Positions 1 to 9,729 of a stretch of 64,000 nucleotides of DNA are shown here, one piece after another. The translations under genes and the position numbers were made by a program. The stretch lies in contig NHNW01000034.1 in the NCBI GenBank assembly GCA_002786025.1, positions 372,001 through 436,000 of the forward strand, read 5' to 3'. The stretch is from Zasmidium citrigriseum. Its lineage: Eukaryota > Ascomycota > Dothideomycetes > Mycosphaerellales > Mycosphaerellaceae. Under the pieces are notes generated by a model, which was not told where the DNA came from, did not search any database, and saw only the letters and a program-made list of their open reading frames with translations. The stretch's first letter is position 1. Every line of letters begins with the position of its first letter.

Positions 1-1
1 G

Positions 2-1618
2 AATTCCGTTGCGTCGCCGGTATTAGGGAGCAGTGATGGCGGCAGTCCTCAACAAGCACCACCAAGCCGTGGTGGCATGTGGGATGGCAGTCGCCGTTCA
101 AGCCAAGCTTCGGGGAAGCTCACCTTCACCACTCGGCCGGTCAGTGTTGCAGCAGCGGCGATTCCCTCGAATCTTGGGGGCCAGGCACCTCAGACGCCGC
201 AGTCGCCGACTCTCGTTGCAGCCCCGAGTATTTCTGATACTGGGAAGGATGCGGTGAAGGTTCCTGGTACAGATGCGACATTTTTGAACCCCGAGAACAA
301 CAGGCCGCACAATGGCGTCGTCGCCTATCCTTTCAAGCTGCGACAGGCTCAGGGCATGTCAGGAAGAGTATCGCCGAATCCATCGACCATGACTCTTGAC
401 AGCAACGAGCAGAGCGACAAAGAATCCGTAGGCCCAAGCGTTCGCGAATCTGTGGTGGGTAAAAACGACGGCGTCTATGTGGAGCCTCAACCAGCGGAGA
501 AACAGGGACTTGAAACACCTCCACTCGGCACGACCCCGGTTGGTGTGCCGCAGACTGCACTTGGGCAGCCAGAAACAAATATCTTGGGTCGTCCTGTGAG
601 CATGCTCTCTGATTCTCCTGCTCTTCGACATTTGAAGTCTCCTGACGAAGATCCTGTCAGTCCGATCTCTGAGACCGCCAGCTCGACGTTCGATCCGAAT
701 ACCGCCGCACCGCCTGAGAAGCCCAAAAGGCACAACAAGTTTGAATCTAGAGATTCGAGATTGGGATTTCTAGGTGCCGACGGAATGCCTACTTCTGCCT
801 TTCCTGAGATGCGATCGCAAGAGAACGGTGCGGATGCGCCAAAGGCTATGCCTTTCAAGATTCGCAACCCAGTCTTCGATCCTAGAGTTGCACAGCAGCA
901 ACCCCAGGCACAAGCACCTGTGCAACCAGCTGCACCAGCACCAGAGCCACAGCAACAGCAACAGCCTGGCACGACGACAGAAGCTGCGAAGACGGCGCCC
1001 TTCAAGATGAGGCACACCATCTATGATCCCAAGGTTGCTCCCCCAGGTTCACAACCACCAAGTGAGCAGACTGGAAGCAATGGTGTCAACGGTCAAAGAG
1101 AGGTAACGCCGCCATCATCCATCACTCCACCGCTGCCTCCGAGCGCTGCGCACTCGCAAGCTCCCATCACACCGCCAGCGAGCGACACGGCAGGCATTTC
1201 GCCAATCGAGGGTTCGACATTGTCCAGCTTCCCACAGCCCGCTAACTTGTCTCATCCAGCAGTCCAACCAGCCCGCCCAGTAGCGGTCCGCCTCGACTCG
1301 GACGGCCCTCCCCCACCCCCACCACCGAAAGACGATCCACCGTTAGTACGGGCGTCCCCGAGCGCTGGCAGTCTGAACGGTTTCAATGGCAGCGTGCGAC
1401 GCAAGCCGGTCGTCCCTCCTACGAGCAAGTTCGCCAGTGACAGCCCGGCCGCAGCAACGAATTTGTCGAGCAAGTTCTCTTCGCCGACTGAACGAGATCG
1501 ACCCCCGGTGATTGGCGACTTGAGCTTCGAACGAAAAGGGAGCGTTGGGATGCCCCAGGAAGAGGTGGCTGATGAGAGGACTGAACTCCCTCCGGATAAT
1601 GAAGGCGACAGAATATGA
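2..1618 (+). CDS. C-terminal part of a long disordered protein (5' end outside window)
   Basis: The frame is open from base 2, with no stop before the first in-frame ATG at 77, so the gene very likely starts to the left. About 538 residues are visible and end at the stop at 1616-1618. The sequence is low-complexity: rich in Pro, Ser, Gln and Thr, with a Gln/Ala/Pro run near 885-975 and a polyproline stretch near 1305-1330. Three copies of a short motif PFK(L/I/M)R lie near bases 330, 850 and 1000; the last two continue as variants of (N/H)xxxDP(R/K)VA. This suggests repeated linear binding motifs. I see no enzyme domain and do not recognise the family. It may be the regulatory tail of a signalling or polarity protein, which is inference only. 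Confidence 0.75.
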   Translation, partial: NSVASPVLGSSDGGSPQQAPPSRGGMWDGSRRSSQASGKLTFTTRPVSVAAAAIPSNLGGQAPQTPQSPTLVAAPSISDTGKDAVKVPGTDATFLNPENNRPHNGVVAYPFKLRQAQGMSGRVSPNPSTMTLDSNEQSDKESVGPSVRESVVGKNDGVYVEPQPAEKQGLETPPLGTTPVGVPQTALGQPETNILGRPVSMLSDSPALRHLKSPDEDPVSPISETASSTFDPNTAAPPEKPKRHNKFESRDSRLGFLGADGMPTSAFPEMRSQENGADAPKAMPFKIRNPVFDPRVAQQQPQAQAPVQPAAPAPEPQQQQQPGTTTEAAKTAPFKMRHTIYDPKVAPPGSQPPSEQTGSNGVNGQREVTPPSSITPPLPPSAAHSQAPITPPASDTAGISPIEGSTLSSFPQPANLSHPAVQPARPVAVRLDSDGPPPPPPPKDDPPLVRASPSAGSLNGFNGSVRRKPVVPPTSKFASDSPAAATNLSSKFSSPTERDRPPVIGDLSFERKGSVGMPQEEVADERTELPPDNEGDRI

Positions 1619-2416
1619 AAAAAAATGAAACGTACAAACAGAAGAGCTTCGAGCTTCTTGCAAGGAGGGAAAGGAATACGAAAAGGTCATGGGCATTGAC
1701 TTTGGGCATACTTTGACTTGCTGGCATTGACGCATGATACCAGCGACGGCGTTGCATGTGGGGAGGAAGGAGACATGTATACCATTTGACTGTCTTTAGA
1801 GATTTTGGAACTGATAGCCCCGGGGAATGGAATGGGGAGCATATCGTATCTTTTGTATCGATTAGCGAGTTCAACAGCATCGCTCTTTTCCTCATTCACT
1901 TTTCTGGTCTTGCCTTATCACCGATCTGTCACTTCCCGCTCTTCTCCATCCCTTTCCTAACACCGAGCCACTGCTGTGCATCGCTCTCGGATACCACAAG
2001 GAAAAGCGGCTATTGCGGTCGCGCTACACCTTCCGCAACACCCTGGTCGAGTGGCTGTTCCAAATGGCCACCATTTCAAGCAATATGATTGGATGGCGAC
2101 GACGTCGACGACTTGTGGGGAAGGTCGCTCTGTGCTCGGGCTAGAGGAGAGCGAAGTTAATGTTGCCGTGGAACGGGGCCGTGGATGGAGACGACATGGC
2201 TGGACGCGAGGGACGCTACCTATGATTCGGGGCATGTGAGTGTCTTCTTGAGTATTTGTGGCAAGTTTTAACAGTGAACATTCTTCCTCGTCTCATCCTC
2301 CCTTGCTCTCGTTATCTCAAGTCTCTCCGCTTTACAATCGAGTGAGCTGTGTACACTTACATTACCTGGACGTTTGGAGCTTGAAGTCCATTGGGAAGAG
2401 CAAGGTATAGGCAAAG
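1619..2416. other. Intergenic region upstream of the flavocytochrome b2-like gene
   Basis: About 800 bp between the stop of the first gene and the ATG at 2417. Short overlapping frames occur on both strands, but none has recognisable protein content. A pyrimidine-rich stretch around 2280-2340 (tcctcgtctcatcctcccttgc) just upstream of the ATG is typical of a fungal promoter or 5' leader. Confidence 0.5.
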
Positions 2417-4066
2417 ATGAACCACGAAGGGTCGAAGCAGCCCCAGAGCGAGAAGCTCACGGGCGAGGAGATTGCGAAGCACAACAGTCGCGAGAGCTGC
2501 TGGGTCATCATCCATGGCAAGGCATATGATGTTACGGAGTGTACGTTCCCGTCACCACCCATTCCATCCCAAAGTCCATACTAATCCTCCCCTCTAGTCC
2601 TCCCCGAACACCCCGGTGGCCCCAAAATCATCCTCAAGTACGCCGGCAAAGACGCAACCGAAGAGTACGAGCCCATCCACCCGCCCGACACACTTGACAA
2701 GTTCCTCGACAAGAGCAAGCATCTAGGAGAGGTGAATATGGATACTGTCGAGCAGGAGGAGAAGGCGGAGGATCCTGAAGAGGCGGAACGACAGGAGAGG
2801 ATCAAGACGATGCCGATTTTGGAGCAGTGTTATAATTTGATGGATTTTGAAGCTGTGGCGAGACGGGTTATGAAGAGGACGGCTTGGGCTTATTATAGTA
2901 GTGGGGCGGACGATGAGATTGTAAGTTTTGATATCGAAGGCGAATCGATGATGGGATAAGGATGCTGATTGTTCTTGTGACAGACGATGCGAGAAAACCA
3001 CGGCGCTTTCCACAAGATCTGGTTCCGACCAAGGATTTTACACAACGTCGAGAACATCGACCTCTCGACAACGATGCTGGGAACGAAAGTCTCGATCCCC
3101 TTCTACGTTACCGCCACGGCTCTTGGAAAACTAGGGAACCCGGAAGGAGAAGTCGTCCTCACACGAGGAGCACGCAAGCACAATGTCATCCAGATGATTC
3201 CGACCCTGGCGTCTTGTTCTTTTGACGAGATCGTAGACGCAAAGGAAGGCGACCAGGTCCAGTGGCTGCAACTCTACGTCAACAAGAATCGTGACATCAC
3301 CAAGCGAATCGTGCAGCACGCCGAAAAGCGCGGCTGCAAAGGCCTCTTCATCACCGTCGACGCACCCCAACTCGGCCGCAGAGAAAAGGACATGCGCTCG
3401 AAATTCTCTGACGTAGGCTCCAACGTGCAGAACTCAGGCGGCGACAACGTCGATCGCTCGCAGGGCGCGGCGAGAGCCATCTCATCCTTCATCGACCCGG
3501 CCCTCGAGTGGAAAGACATTCCCTGGTTCCTCTCCATCACCAAGATGCCCATCATCCTCAAGGGCGTTCAGCGCGTGGAAGACGTGATCCGCGCCATCTC
3601 CGCCGGCGTGCACGGCGTCGTCCTGTCCAACCACGGTGGCCGCCAACTCGACTTCGCCCGCAGCGGCGTCGAAGTCCTCGCAGAAGTGATGCCCGAACTC
3701 CGTCGTCTAGGCCTCGAGAACAAAATCGAAATCTACATCGACGGTGGCATTCGGCGCGCAACAGATATCATCAAAGCCCTCTGTCTGGGCGCCAAAGGCG
3801 TGGGCATCGGACGGCCGTTCTTGTACGCCATGTCGGCGTATGGCCTTCCTGGAGTTGATAGGGCGATGCAATTGCTCAAGGATGAGATGGAGATGAATAT
3901 GCGGTTGATTGGATGTGATCGCATCGATCAGTTGGGTCCCGAGTTTGTGGATACCAGGGCGTTGAGTTTGCATGCAAATGGGGTTCCGAGTGATACGTTG
4001 AGTTTGAGTACTTATGATACGCTGAATGGGCCTTATAGTGCGGCTTGGGCGAAGGCGAAGTTGTAG
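2417..4066 (+). CDS. Cytochrome b5 / FMN-dependent alpha-hydroxy-acid dehydrogenase (flavocytochrome b2 type)
   Basis: Exons 2417-2540, 2598-2920 and 2984-4066 (introns of 57 and 63 bp) give 509 aa. Residues about 10-90 form a cytochrome b5 domain: the HPGG motif supplies His46, and His69 lies 23 residues later, the spacing of the haem ligands of yeast Cyb2. The rest is an FMN (S)-2-hydroxy-acid dehydrogenase barrel: [16 protein letters not shown] with Asp and Arg, ILKG with the FMN-binding Lys, and SNHGGRQLD with the catalytic His and Arg. Flavocytochrome b2 oxidises L-lactate to pyruvate and passes electrons to cytochrome c. Unlike yeast Cyb2, the b5 domain begins almost at the N-terminus, so no mitochondrial presequence is visible; a cytosolic enzyme or another hydroxy acid substrate is possible. 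The fold is certain, the substrate is not. Confidence 0.92.
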
Positions 4067-4417
4067 ATGGAGGGTGAAGGGGGATTGTATATAGGGATGG
4101 GGATTGTTTTGAGGTTCGTTGTATATTGATGGGTATATGAGAATATAGTTACATTGCTCCTGTTCCCTTTCTGTCGTTCTTTAATCTATTCTTGTGGATC
4201 TTTTACTTACTTCATTGCTTTTTCCTTTTAACTATTGGATGCCCCAGTACCACGGACAGCTTGACCTTGGCGCGAATTGAGAAGCTTGTGATTATTCTCA
4301 CTAGCGCCGTTCGACTGGATGACTGGATTGCTCTTGTGCTTCAACTTCAAAAGTCGCCGGGAAGTTGCCTCCAGACAACACCCAAGACATCACATCACAC
4401 AGCATCCATCAGAAGAT
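4067..4417. other. Intergenic, nothing recognised
   Basis: 351 bp between the dehydrogenase and the first F-box gene. The F-box frame is open upstream of its ATG (to at least 4319), but the extra residues do not resemble the family, so I treat this as promoter and leader. Confidence 0.4.
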
Positions 4418-5284
4418 ATGGCCAGTTCTACCACGACGTCATCGTTGGAAAATGGCACCCAAGAGCTCCTCGAGGCGCTGCATATTGATGCGACGCCAGC
4501 GGTTCACCCAGTGCTCGGAATCACGGAGCTGCTCGAGGCCATCCTGCTCGAGGTCCCCTGGAGACCGCTCTTCAAATGCCAGATGGTCTGCGGTCGATGG
4601 CGAGACGTGATTGTCGAGTCGAAGGCGCTTCAGGAGAAGATGTTCCTACGAACGAGCAGTCCGCCACTTACCCTCGAGGACGGCGATAAATCGACCAGCG
4701 ACGCCGCAGCAGCTCCATCCCACCCGGCCGCGGTGCCTACGAGTCTCGAGATCTGCCCAGCACTAGAACGCCGCCCACCACCAAAAGGACGAATCATCGT
4801 GTTCCGCACAAAAGCCCCGATCATCCGCGAAGGTGACCTACTCTTCATGCTCAAAGCCCCCCAAAATCTCCTCCCGTCATCATCCTGGCACAACGTCTCC
4901 TTCACCTCTCCGCCCGTCACGCTCATCTGGACCAGCATCCGCTGGAGAGTGTCCCGCAACACAACCCTCATCACTGGGATCCGCTACGACGGCACGCGAC
5001 TCCTCGAAGATCCATCAGGCTGGACGTTTGGGAAGTTGGTCAAGGCGGCTTTGGTGGATGAGACGGGGCGGACGGAGACTTTTGGGGGCCAGTGTCCGCC
5101 TTACTGGCTTAATTACGAGCCTAAGGTGCACGTGAAACATACTTTGCAGGTCGTGGAGCTGTTGAAGGAGAGGTTTGGGGCGAACCGGATTGAGTTGGTG
5201 TCTTGTCTTGTTAAGGTGAGGGATCCGAGTGTGAGGGGGAAGGATGGAGGGTGGAGGGATCAGGAGCAGCTTATTGTTGGGTGA
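4418..5284 (+). CDS. F-box protein, TFG-motif family, member 1
   Basis: Single exon, 288 aa from the ATG at 4418. An F-box lies at about residues 34-68 (ITELLEAILLEVPW, then LFKCQMVCGRWRDVI), followed by the helix that in this family ends in MFL. The middle holds SPPVTLIWTSIRW, and the C-terminal part holds DPSGWTFGKLVKAAL near residue 200. The same layout (F-box, PPV plus Trp block, TFG block) recurs in the genes at 5450 and 34046 and, more distantly, in the 44-51 kb cluster. F-box proteins link Skp1 of an SCF ubiquitin ligase to a substrate; the target here is unknown. The gene lies head-to-tail with the next F-box gene, 165 bp away. An upstream in-frame start is possible but less family-like. 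Confidence 0.8.
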   Translation: MASSTTTSSLENGTQELLEALHIDATPAVHPVLGITELLEAILLEVPWRPLFKCQMVCGRWRDVIVESKALQEKMFLRTSSPPLTLEDGDKSTSDAAAAPSHPAAVPTSLEICPALERRPPPKGRIIVFRTKAPIIREGDLLFMLKAPQNLLPSSSWHNVSFTSPPVTLIWTSIRWRVSRNTTLITGIRYDGTRLLEDPSGWTFGKLVKAALVDETGRTETFGGQCPPYWLNYEPKVHVKHTLQVVELLKERFGANRIELVSCLVKVRDPSVRGKDGGWRDQEQLIVG

Positions 5285-5449
5285 TGAATGTAGGCTTTGG
5301 GTTTGTTTCTTGTGGGCGGCATGATTGTGATGTTGGCGGCGTGAAGCCGCGCGGGATGGCCGGCTTGAGTCACAAAGCCTTCGGGAAGATTTGGAGAGCT
5401 CAACCATGTCTGAGCAACATCGCTTCCACGTCTTCTCGTTGACAAGAAC

Positions 5450-6262
5450 ATGTCGAACAAAGACGAGATACTATCCTCTTGGTCAGACGACGTATACCTA
5501 CCCTCCCGATCATAACATCATTCACTAACCCTGCCCTAGGAACGCGCCGCCACCGAAGCTCACCGCATCCATCTCTGGAAACCATGGACGGAGTCCATCT
5601 CCCATCTCCGAGATGAAGTCTTCGACATCACCGAGCTCCTCGAGGAAATCCTCCTAGGCGTCCCCTTCTACGACCTCTTCAAATGCCTTCGAGTTTGTAA
5701 AAGATTTCGAGCCGTAATCCGCGGCTCTACTCTCATTCGACAGAATATGTTCCTCCTCCCTCGAAAAGAGACCAAGACCAGAGTTCGACTCTGTCCAATC
5801 CTCGGTCCCGGCCGCGAAGCACGAAGACGAAAAGGTCCCAATCGCCATAAAGCCCGAGATCCGGATGTCGTCTGCAGCCTAACACCCCCGGTAAATCCGG
5901 TGGATGGGACCTCATGGATGGATCTCTATCTTACCTCGCCTCCTGTCAAAGAAGTCCGGGGAACCTTTCGATGGGAAGTCAGGAAGGACGAAGACACGTA
6001 TGCCATCTGTGCGTATAACTGTCAACGTCCCGTTCACGATCCTGAGGGTTTCACGATCGGGAGGTTGTTGCAGGCGGTTCTGTGCGATGTGCAGGGAACA
6101 ATGGGGTTGGATTTGGGTGGGAGTTTGCGAGGGAGGGAAGAGGAGTTTCTTGGGGAGTGTAGGACTGCTGAAGAGGTCTTGGAGAGGCTTGAGAGGGAGT
6201 TGGGGAGCAAGGGGAGGTTCGTGGGTGGGGATTTGAGGTTTTTGAAGGAAGGGAGGATATGA
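5450..6262 (+). CDS. F-box protein, TFG-motif family, member 2
   Basis: Exons 5450-5491 and 5540-6262 (48-bp intron, donor GTATAC, acceptor CTAG) give 254 aa. The first exon codes only 14 residues. The F-box is at about residues 34-70 (ITELLEEILLGVPF, LFKCLRVCKRFRAVI, then NMFL). The middle holds SWMDLYLTSPPVKEV and the C-terminal region DPEGFTIGRLLQAVL, the same blocks as in the preceding gene. It is a tandem, diverged duplicate. Expected role: SCF substrate adaptor with unknown target. The short first exon rests on splice consensus and on reading frame only; an internal start in exon 2 is the alternative. Confidence 0.75.
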
Positions 6263-6519
6263 CGCTGTCGGTGAAGCTGATATGCGGTGTGATGTACGAA
6301 TGAGAGTATGGTGGACAACCATGGTTATTGTGATTGTCGAGGCAAATGTGAGCATGTGATCTGCACCCGCCTGCATACGGTAGAGCGTGGGCACAGCTCT
6401 TTGACGCCACTGCTGCGCCTTCCTTCAGCTCTCGACAGTCAGGCTCTCAACTCTCAACACCACGGTCATATCACTTATGGTCTCGGTGACGGTTCAAAGA
6501 CTCTACTTGACGGCACACC

Positions 6520-9500
6520 ATGCTATCTGAGCCAGGAGCGGAGAATGAGGCCCGAAAACCAAGATGGAGAGATCGTCTAGCCGCCAATCTTCGACGTGGC
6601 CGTGGAACGGCTGAGCACTCACCTGGAGCAAAGTCCCCCACCGTCTCTCCTGGGCCTAATGGCGACTCTATCCAGCCCAAAGCACAGGCTACAGTGACAA
6701 GTACACAGTCTCCAGTCGCTTTGGCAGGTTCGAGTGCGGCCATCAATGGCGGGCATGCTGCAACATCTGGTTTTGGGCTTTGGTCGAAGGCGTATGCAGT
6801 CAAGAAAGCAGAATGCCCAGAACTACTACAGGCCTACGAATCGATACTATCTGCAGAGCTCGGCGGAGCGGATTCGAATGATATGACAACGCTCCAACGT
6901 CTCGTGGATCATCAAATGCAAAAGCTAGAGAAGCAAAGATGGAAGATCCAACTGGGTCAGCAATCGTTCGCTATTAGGGAGCTTGTTGGCCGGCTCGTCA
7001 AGGCTGTCCTCTTTGCCAAAGATTTCGTCACGTCTATCGCGAGCTCAGATCCGCATGCTGGCCTTGCTTGGGCTGGGGTCTGTGTCTTTTTGCCTCTTCT
7101 CTGTGGACCCGTGGAACAAGATCAAGCTCTCACTGATGGTCTGGATGAAGTATGCTCCGTACTGTATCGCTTTGCAGTCCTCGAGAGACTATACGCCGGG
7201 TCCAATGCCAACGCAGACTCGTGGACCCGTCCCGACATGCCAAGGGTGCGATCAGGCTTTGAGAAGAGCGCTATCAAAGCACTTGCCGGCACCATTGAGT
7301 ACCAAGCTCGAGTTGCTTGCCACTGCAATCGAAAAGGCGCTCATCGCTACGTGCGTGACGTTTGGAAGAGTGACGACTGGAGTACGCTGTCCAAGCAAAT
7401 CAAAGAAGACAGTGCTAGGTCCCGGGAATATATCGAAACGATGCAGGCCGAAGACATCGACAATCGCATGAATGTACAAGCTGCTCGCCTGCATCAGATA
7501 AGTACCTCTGTCGATGATGTGCTTGGTCTCTCCCAAAAGACATTGTCAGAGATCCGTGCCGAGTTCATGAGACTGGATGACCTTTTGACTGCAAAACAGA
7601 GACTTGCATGTTTAGAGGCATTGTGGACATCCAACTATGAGAACCATAAGCGTGTGGTTGGAGAAGCGGTGCCAGGAACCTGCAAATGGTTCACTGCCCA
7701 CGCCCGATATCTCAAGTGGAAGCAACAGCCCGACGAGGGTGTTTTGTGGTTGTCCGCAGACCCGGGTTGTGGAAAATCTGTCATTGCCCGGCACATTGTC
7801 GAAGACGAGCTCCCTGCGACCGGTTATACAGTGTGCTACTTCTTCTTCAGAGCTGGCAATCCCGAGCAGACACGCCTGGAGGTTGCATTGAGCGCTCAGC
7901 TTCATCAGCTACTCACTCAACAGCCTCACTTGATAAGACATGCCATCTCACGATATACCGCCAAAGGCAGAGCCTTTGCAGGTTCAGTCCAAGAGCTTTG
8001 GTCCACCATTGTCGATGCTAGTTGCGACCGCTCCGCCGAAGGAATCATCATGGTCTTTGACGCTCTCGACGAGTGTGATCGGAGGGATTGCCGAGATCTC
8101 ATCCGTCTCGTCTCAAGGTTCTATCTCGAGGCCCCGGCAAGTACACGCCACATCCGTCTGAAGATTCTTCTCACCAGCCGACCATATCACAACATCAATA
8201 AGGAGTTCCACGAGCTTCTTTCTGCGTTGCCAAACATCCATCTGTCGGCTGACAAGGAGTCAGACGCAATCGTGCGAGAGATTGATCTCGTCATTGACTT
8301 TCGCATGCAGCAAATCCGACGTGATCTAGCGCTGGCTGAAGACACCGCGAATGCTTTGGTTTCCAAGTTGAAAGGCTTCGGTAACCGCACGTATCTGTGG
8401 TTGGTACTCATTCTCGACGTGATTGAGGATCGCCTGGAAACGTCAGAAAGAAAGCTCTCGCAGTTGGTAGATGAGCTGCCGAGCACGGTCTATCAGGCCT
8501 ATGAAGCCATTCTGGCAAGGAGTGTCGATCTCGCGAAAGCAAGAAAGATCTTCTCAGCACTTCTTGTCGGGCAAAGACCCTTCAGCATTGGGGAGATGAG
8601 CAAAATTGTGGCCATCGACGACACGACGTGCAACGAAAGCAACATCGAGATTGAGCCAGAAGATGTGTTTCGAGACAAGATCCGCTACATCTGTGGGCTA
8701 TTCGTGGTCTTGGTCGAGGACAAGGTCCTCTTCTTGCATGAAACGGTCCGCGAATTTTTGACCACGGGGGAGCATCAGACGTCCAACGATGTGTTGCGGT
8801 CAACCTTTCAACTGCCTCTTACGATGAAGGACTGCCATCTGAGGATGTTGACGCTTAGCTCGCAGATCGTAACACACGAGTCTCTTCGTACAGGTGCTCG
8901 AGATCACGTCAGTTGGCTTTTACTAACCTATGCTGCTACACATTGGATCAACCACCACGATAGGGCGTTGCGGTCGGAGCTTCTAGACGAGCACAAGATA
9001 TCCGACACGGTCACAGCGGTCTTCGACGTCGTCGAGAATCCCCTCACCTGCGATCGAGCGGCCTGGAAGAATGTCTTGGAACTTTGCCAGTTGATCAAAG
9101 TTTGGTGGACCTACAAGCAAAAAAGAGATCTGCAAACTGATCCTGCATTGTGGCCGGTCACAGTAGCCCTGACATGCTTTGGATTCGATCAGCTGCTTGA
9201 CCATCACCTACAGGGCGCCATAGATCCAGATGAAGTGGACAAGATGGACTGCAGAGGCCGCACCGCGTTGAGCTGGGCCTGCTCCCTGGGCAGGGCGCGT
9301 GTAGTAGAAGTCCTCTTGCAGCATAATGCTTCACCTGACTATTACATTTTTCGGTCGCCATCCAGCTATGCGACGTCTCCCAAGATTCAGGAACTTCTGA
9401 AGTCGAGATCCTCCGAATCTACTCTCTCAGAAGTAGAGCGATGCACCCAGGCGCTCCAACGTGCCATCTTGAAGCCCGACTGTGTCTTGACGCCTGAAGT

Positions 9501-9729
9501 CAAAGAATTTTGGATTATGTCTCAGCCATGGGATGTGCAAATACGAATGACCCAATATGGCGTTGGCCGGCGCGAGTTCCCTCAACGGCAGACACTGGTG
9601 GAATGCGCGGGAAGGGCAATTGCCGCCACCACCAGCGAAACCCTCACGAACGAGAGTGTGGATGAATACATTGATGAATTGAACGTCATGGAGGCGAGAG
9701 ATGCCAATCTGACCGAGGATGATCTTTAA
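6520..9729 (+). CDS. NLR-like NACHT-domain protein with ankyrin repeat
   Basis: One uninterrupted 1069-aa frame from the ATG at 6520. The first 60 residues are basic and disordered. Residues about 85-300 resemble the helical domain that precedes NACHT in many fungal NLRs (WSKAYAVKKAECPELL, then LVGRLVKAVLFAKDFV). The NACHT NTPase follows, with Walker A DPGCGKS near residue 416, Walker B IIMVFDALDECD near 510, and LLTSRPYHNI downstream. One clear ankyrin repeat (GRTALSWACSLGRARVVEVLL) lies near residue 915, with a further tail of about 130 aa. Fungal NLRs act in heterokaryon incompatibility and other non-self responses; the effector output and trigger of this one are unknown. It has no intron and sits directly downstream of two F-box genes. 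Confidence 0.88.
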   Translation: MLSEPGAENEARKPRWRDRLAANLRRGRGTAEHSPGAKSPTVSPGPNGDSIQPKAQATVTSTQSPVALAGSSAAINGGHAATSGFGLWSKAYAVKKAECPELLQAYESILSAELGGADSNDMTTLQRLVDHQMQKLEKQRWKIQLGQQSFAIRELVGRLVKAVLFAKDFVTSIASSDPHAGLAWAGVCVFLPLLCGPVEQDQALTDGLDEVCSVLYRFAVLERLYAGSNANADSWTRPDMPRVRSGFEKSAIKALAGTIEYQARVACHCNRKGAHRYVRDVWKSDDWSTLSKQIKEDSARSREYIETMQAEDIDNRMNVQAARLHQISTSVDDVLGLSQKTLSEIRAEFMRLDDLLTAKQRLACLEALWTSNYENHKRVVGEAVPGTCKWFTAHARYLKWKQQPDEGVLWLSADPGCGKSVIARHIVEDELPATGYTVCYFFFRAGNPEQTRLEVALSAQLHQLLTQQPHLIRHAISRYTAKGRAFAGSVQELWSTIVDASCDRSAEGIIMVFDALDECDRRDCRDLIRLVSRFYLEAPASTRHIRLKILLTSRPYHNINKEFHELLSALPNIHLSADKESDAIVREIDLVIDFRMQQIRRDLALAEDTANALVSKLKGFGNRTYLWLVLILDVIEDRLETSERKLSQLVDELPSTVYQAYEAILARSVDLAKARKIFSALLVGQRPFSIGEMSKIVAIDDTTCNESNIEIEPEDVFRDKIRYICGLFVVLVEDKVLFLHETVREFLTTGEHQTSNDVLRSTFQLPLTMKDCHLRMLTLSSQIVTHESLRTGARDHVSWLLLTYAATHWINHHDRALRSELLDEHKISDTVTAVFDVVENPLTCDRAAWKNVLELCQLIKVWWTYKQKRDLQTDPALWPVTVALTCFGFDQLLDHHLQGAIDPDEVDKMDCRGRTALSWACSLGRARVVEVLLQHNASPDYYIFRSPSSYATSPKIQELLKSRSSESTLSEVERCTQALQRAILKPDCVLTPEVKEFWIMSQPWDVQIRMTQYGVGRREFPQRQTLVECAGRAIAATTSETLTNESVDEYIDELNVMEARDANLTEDDL

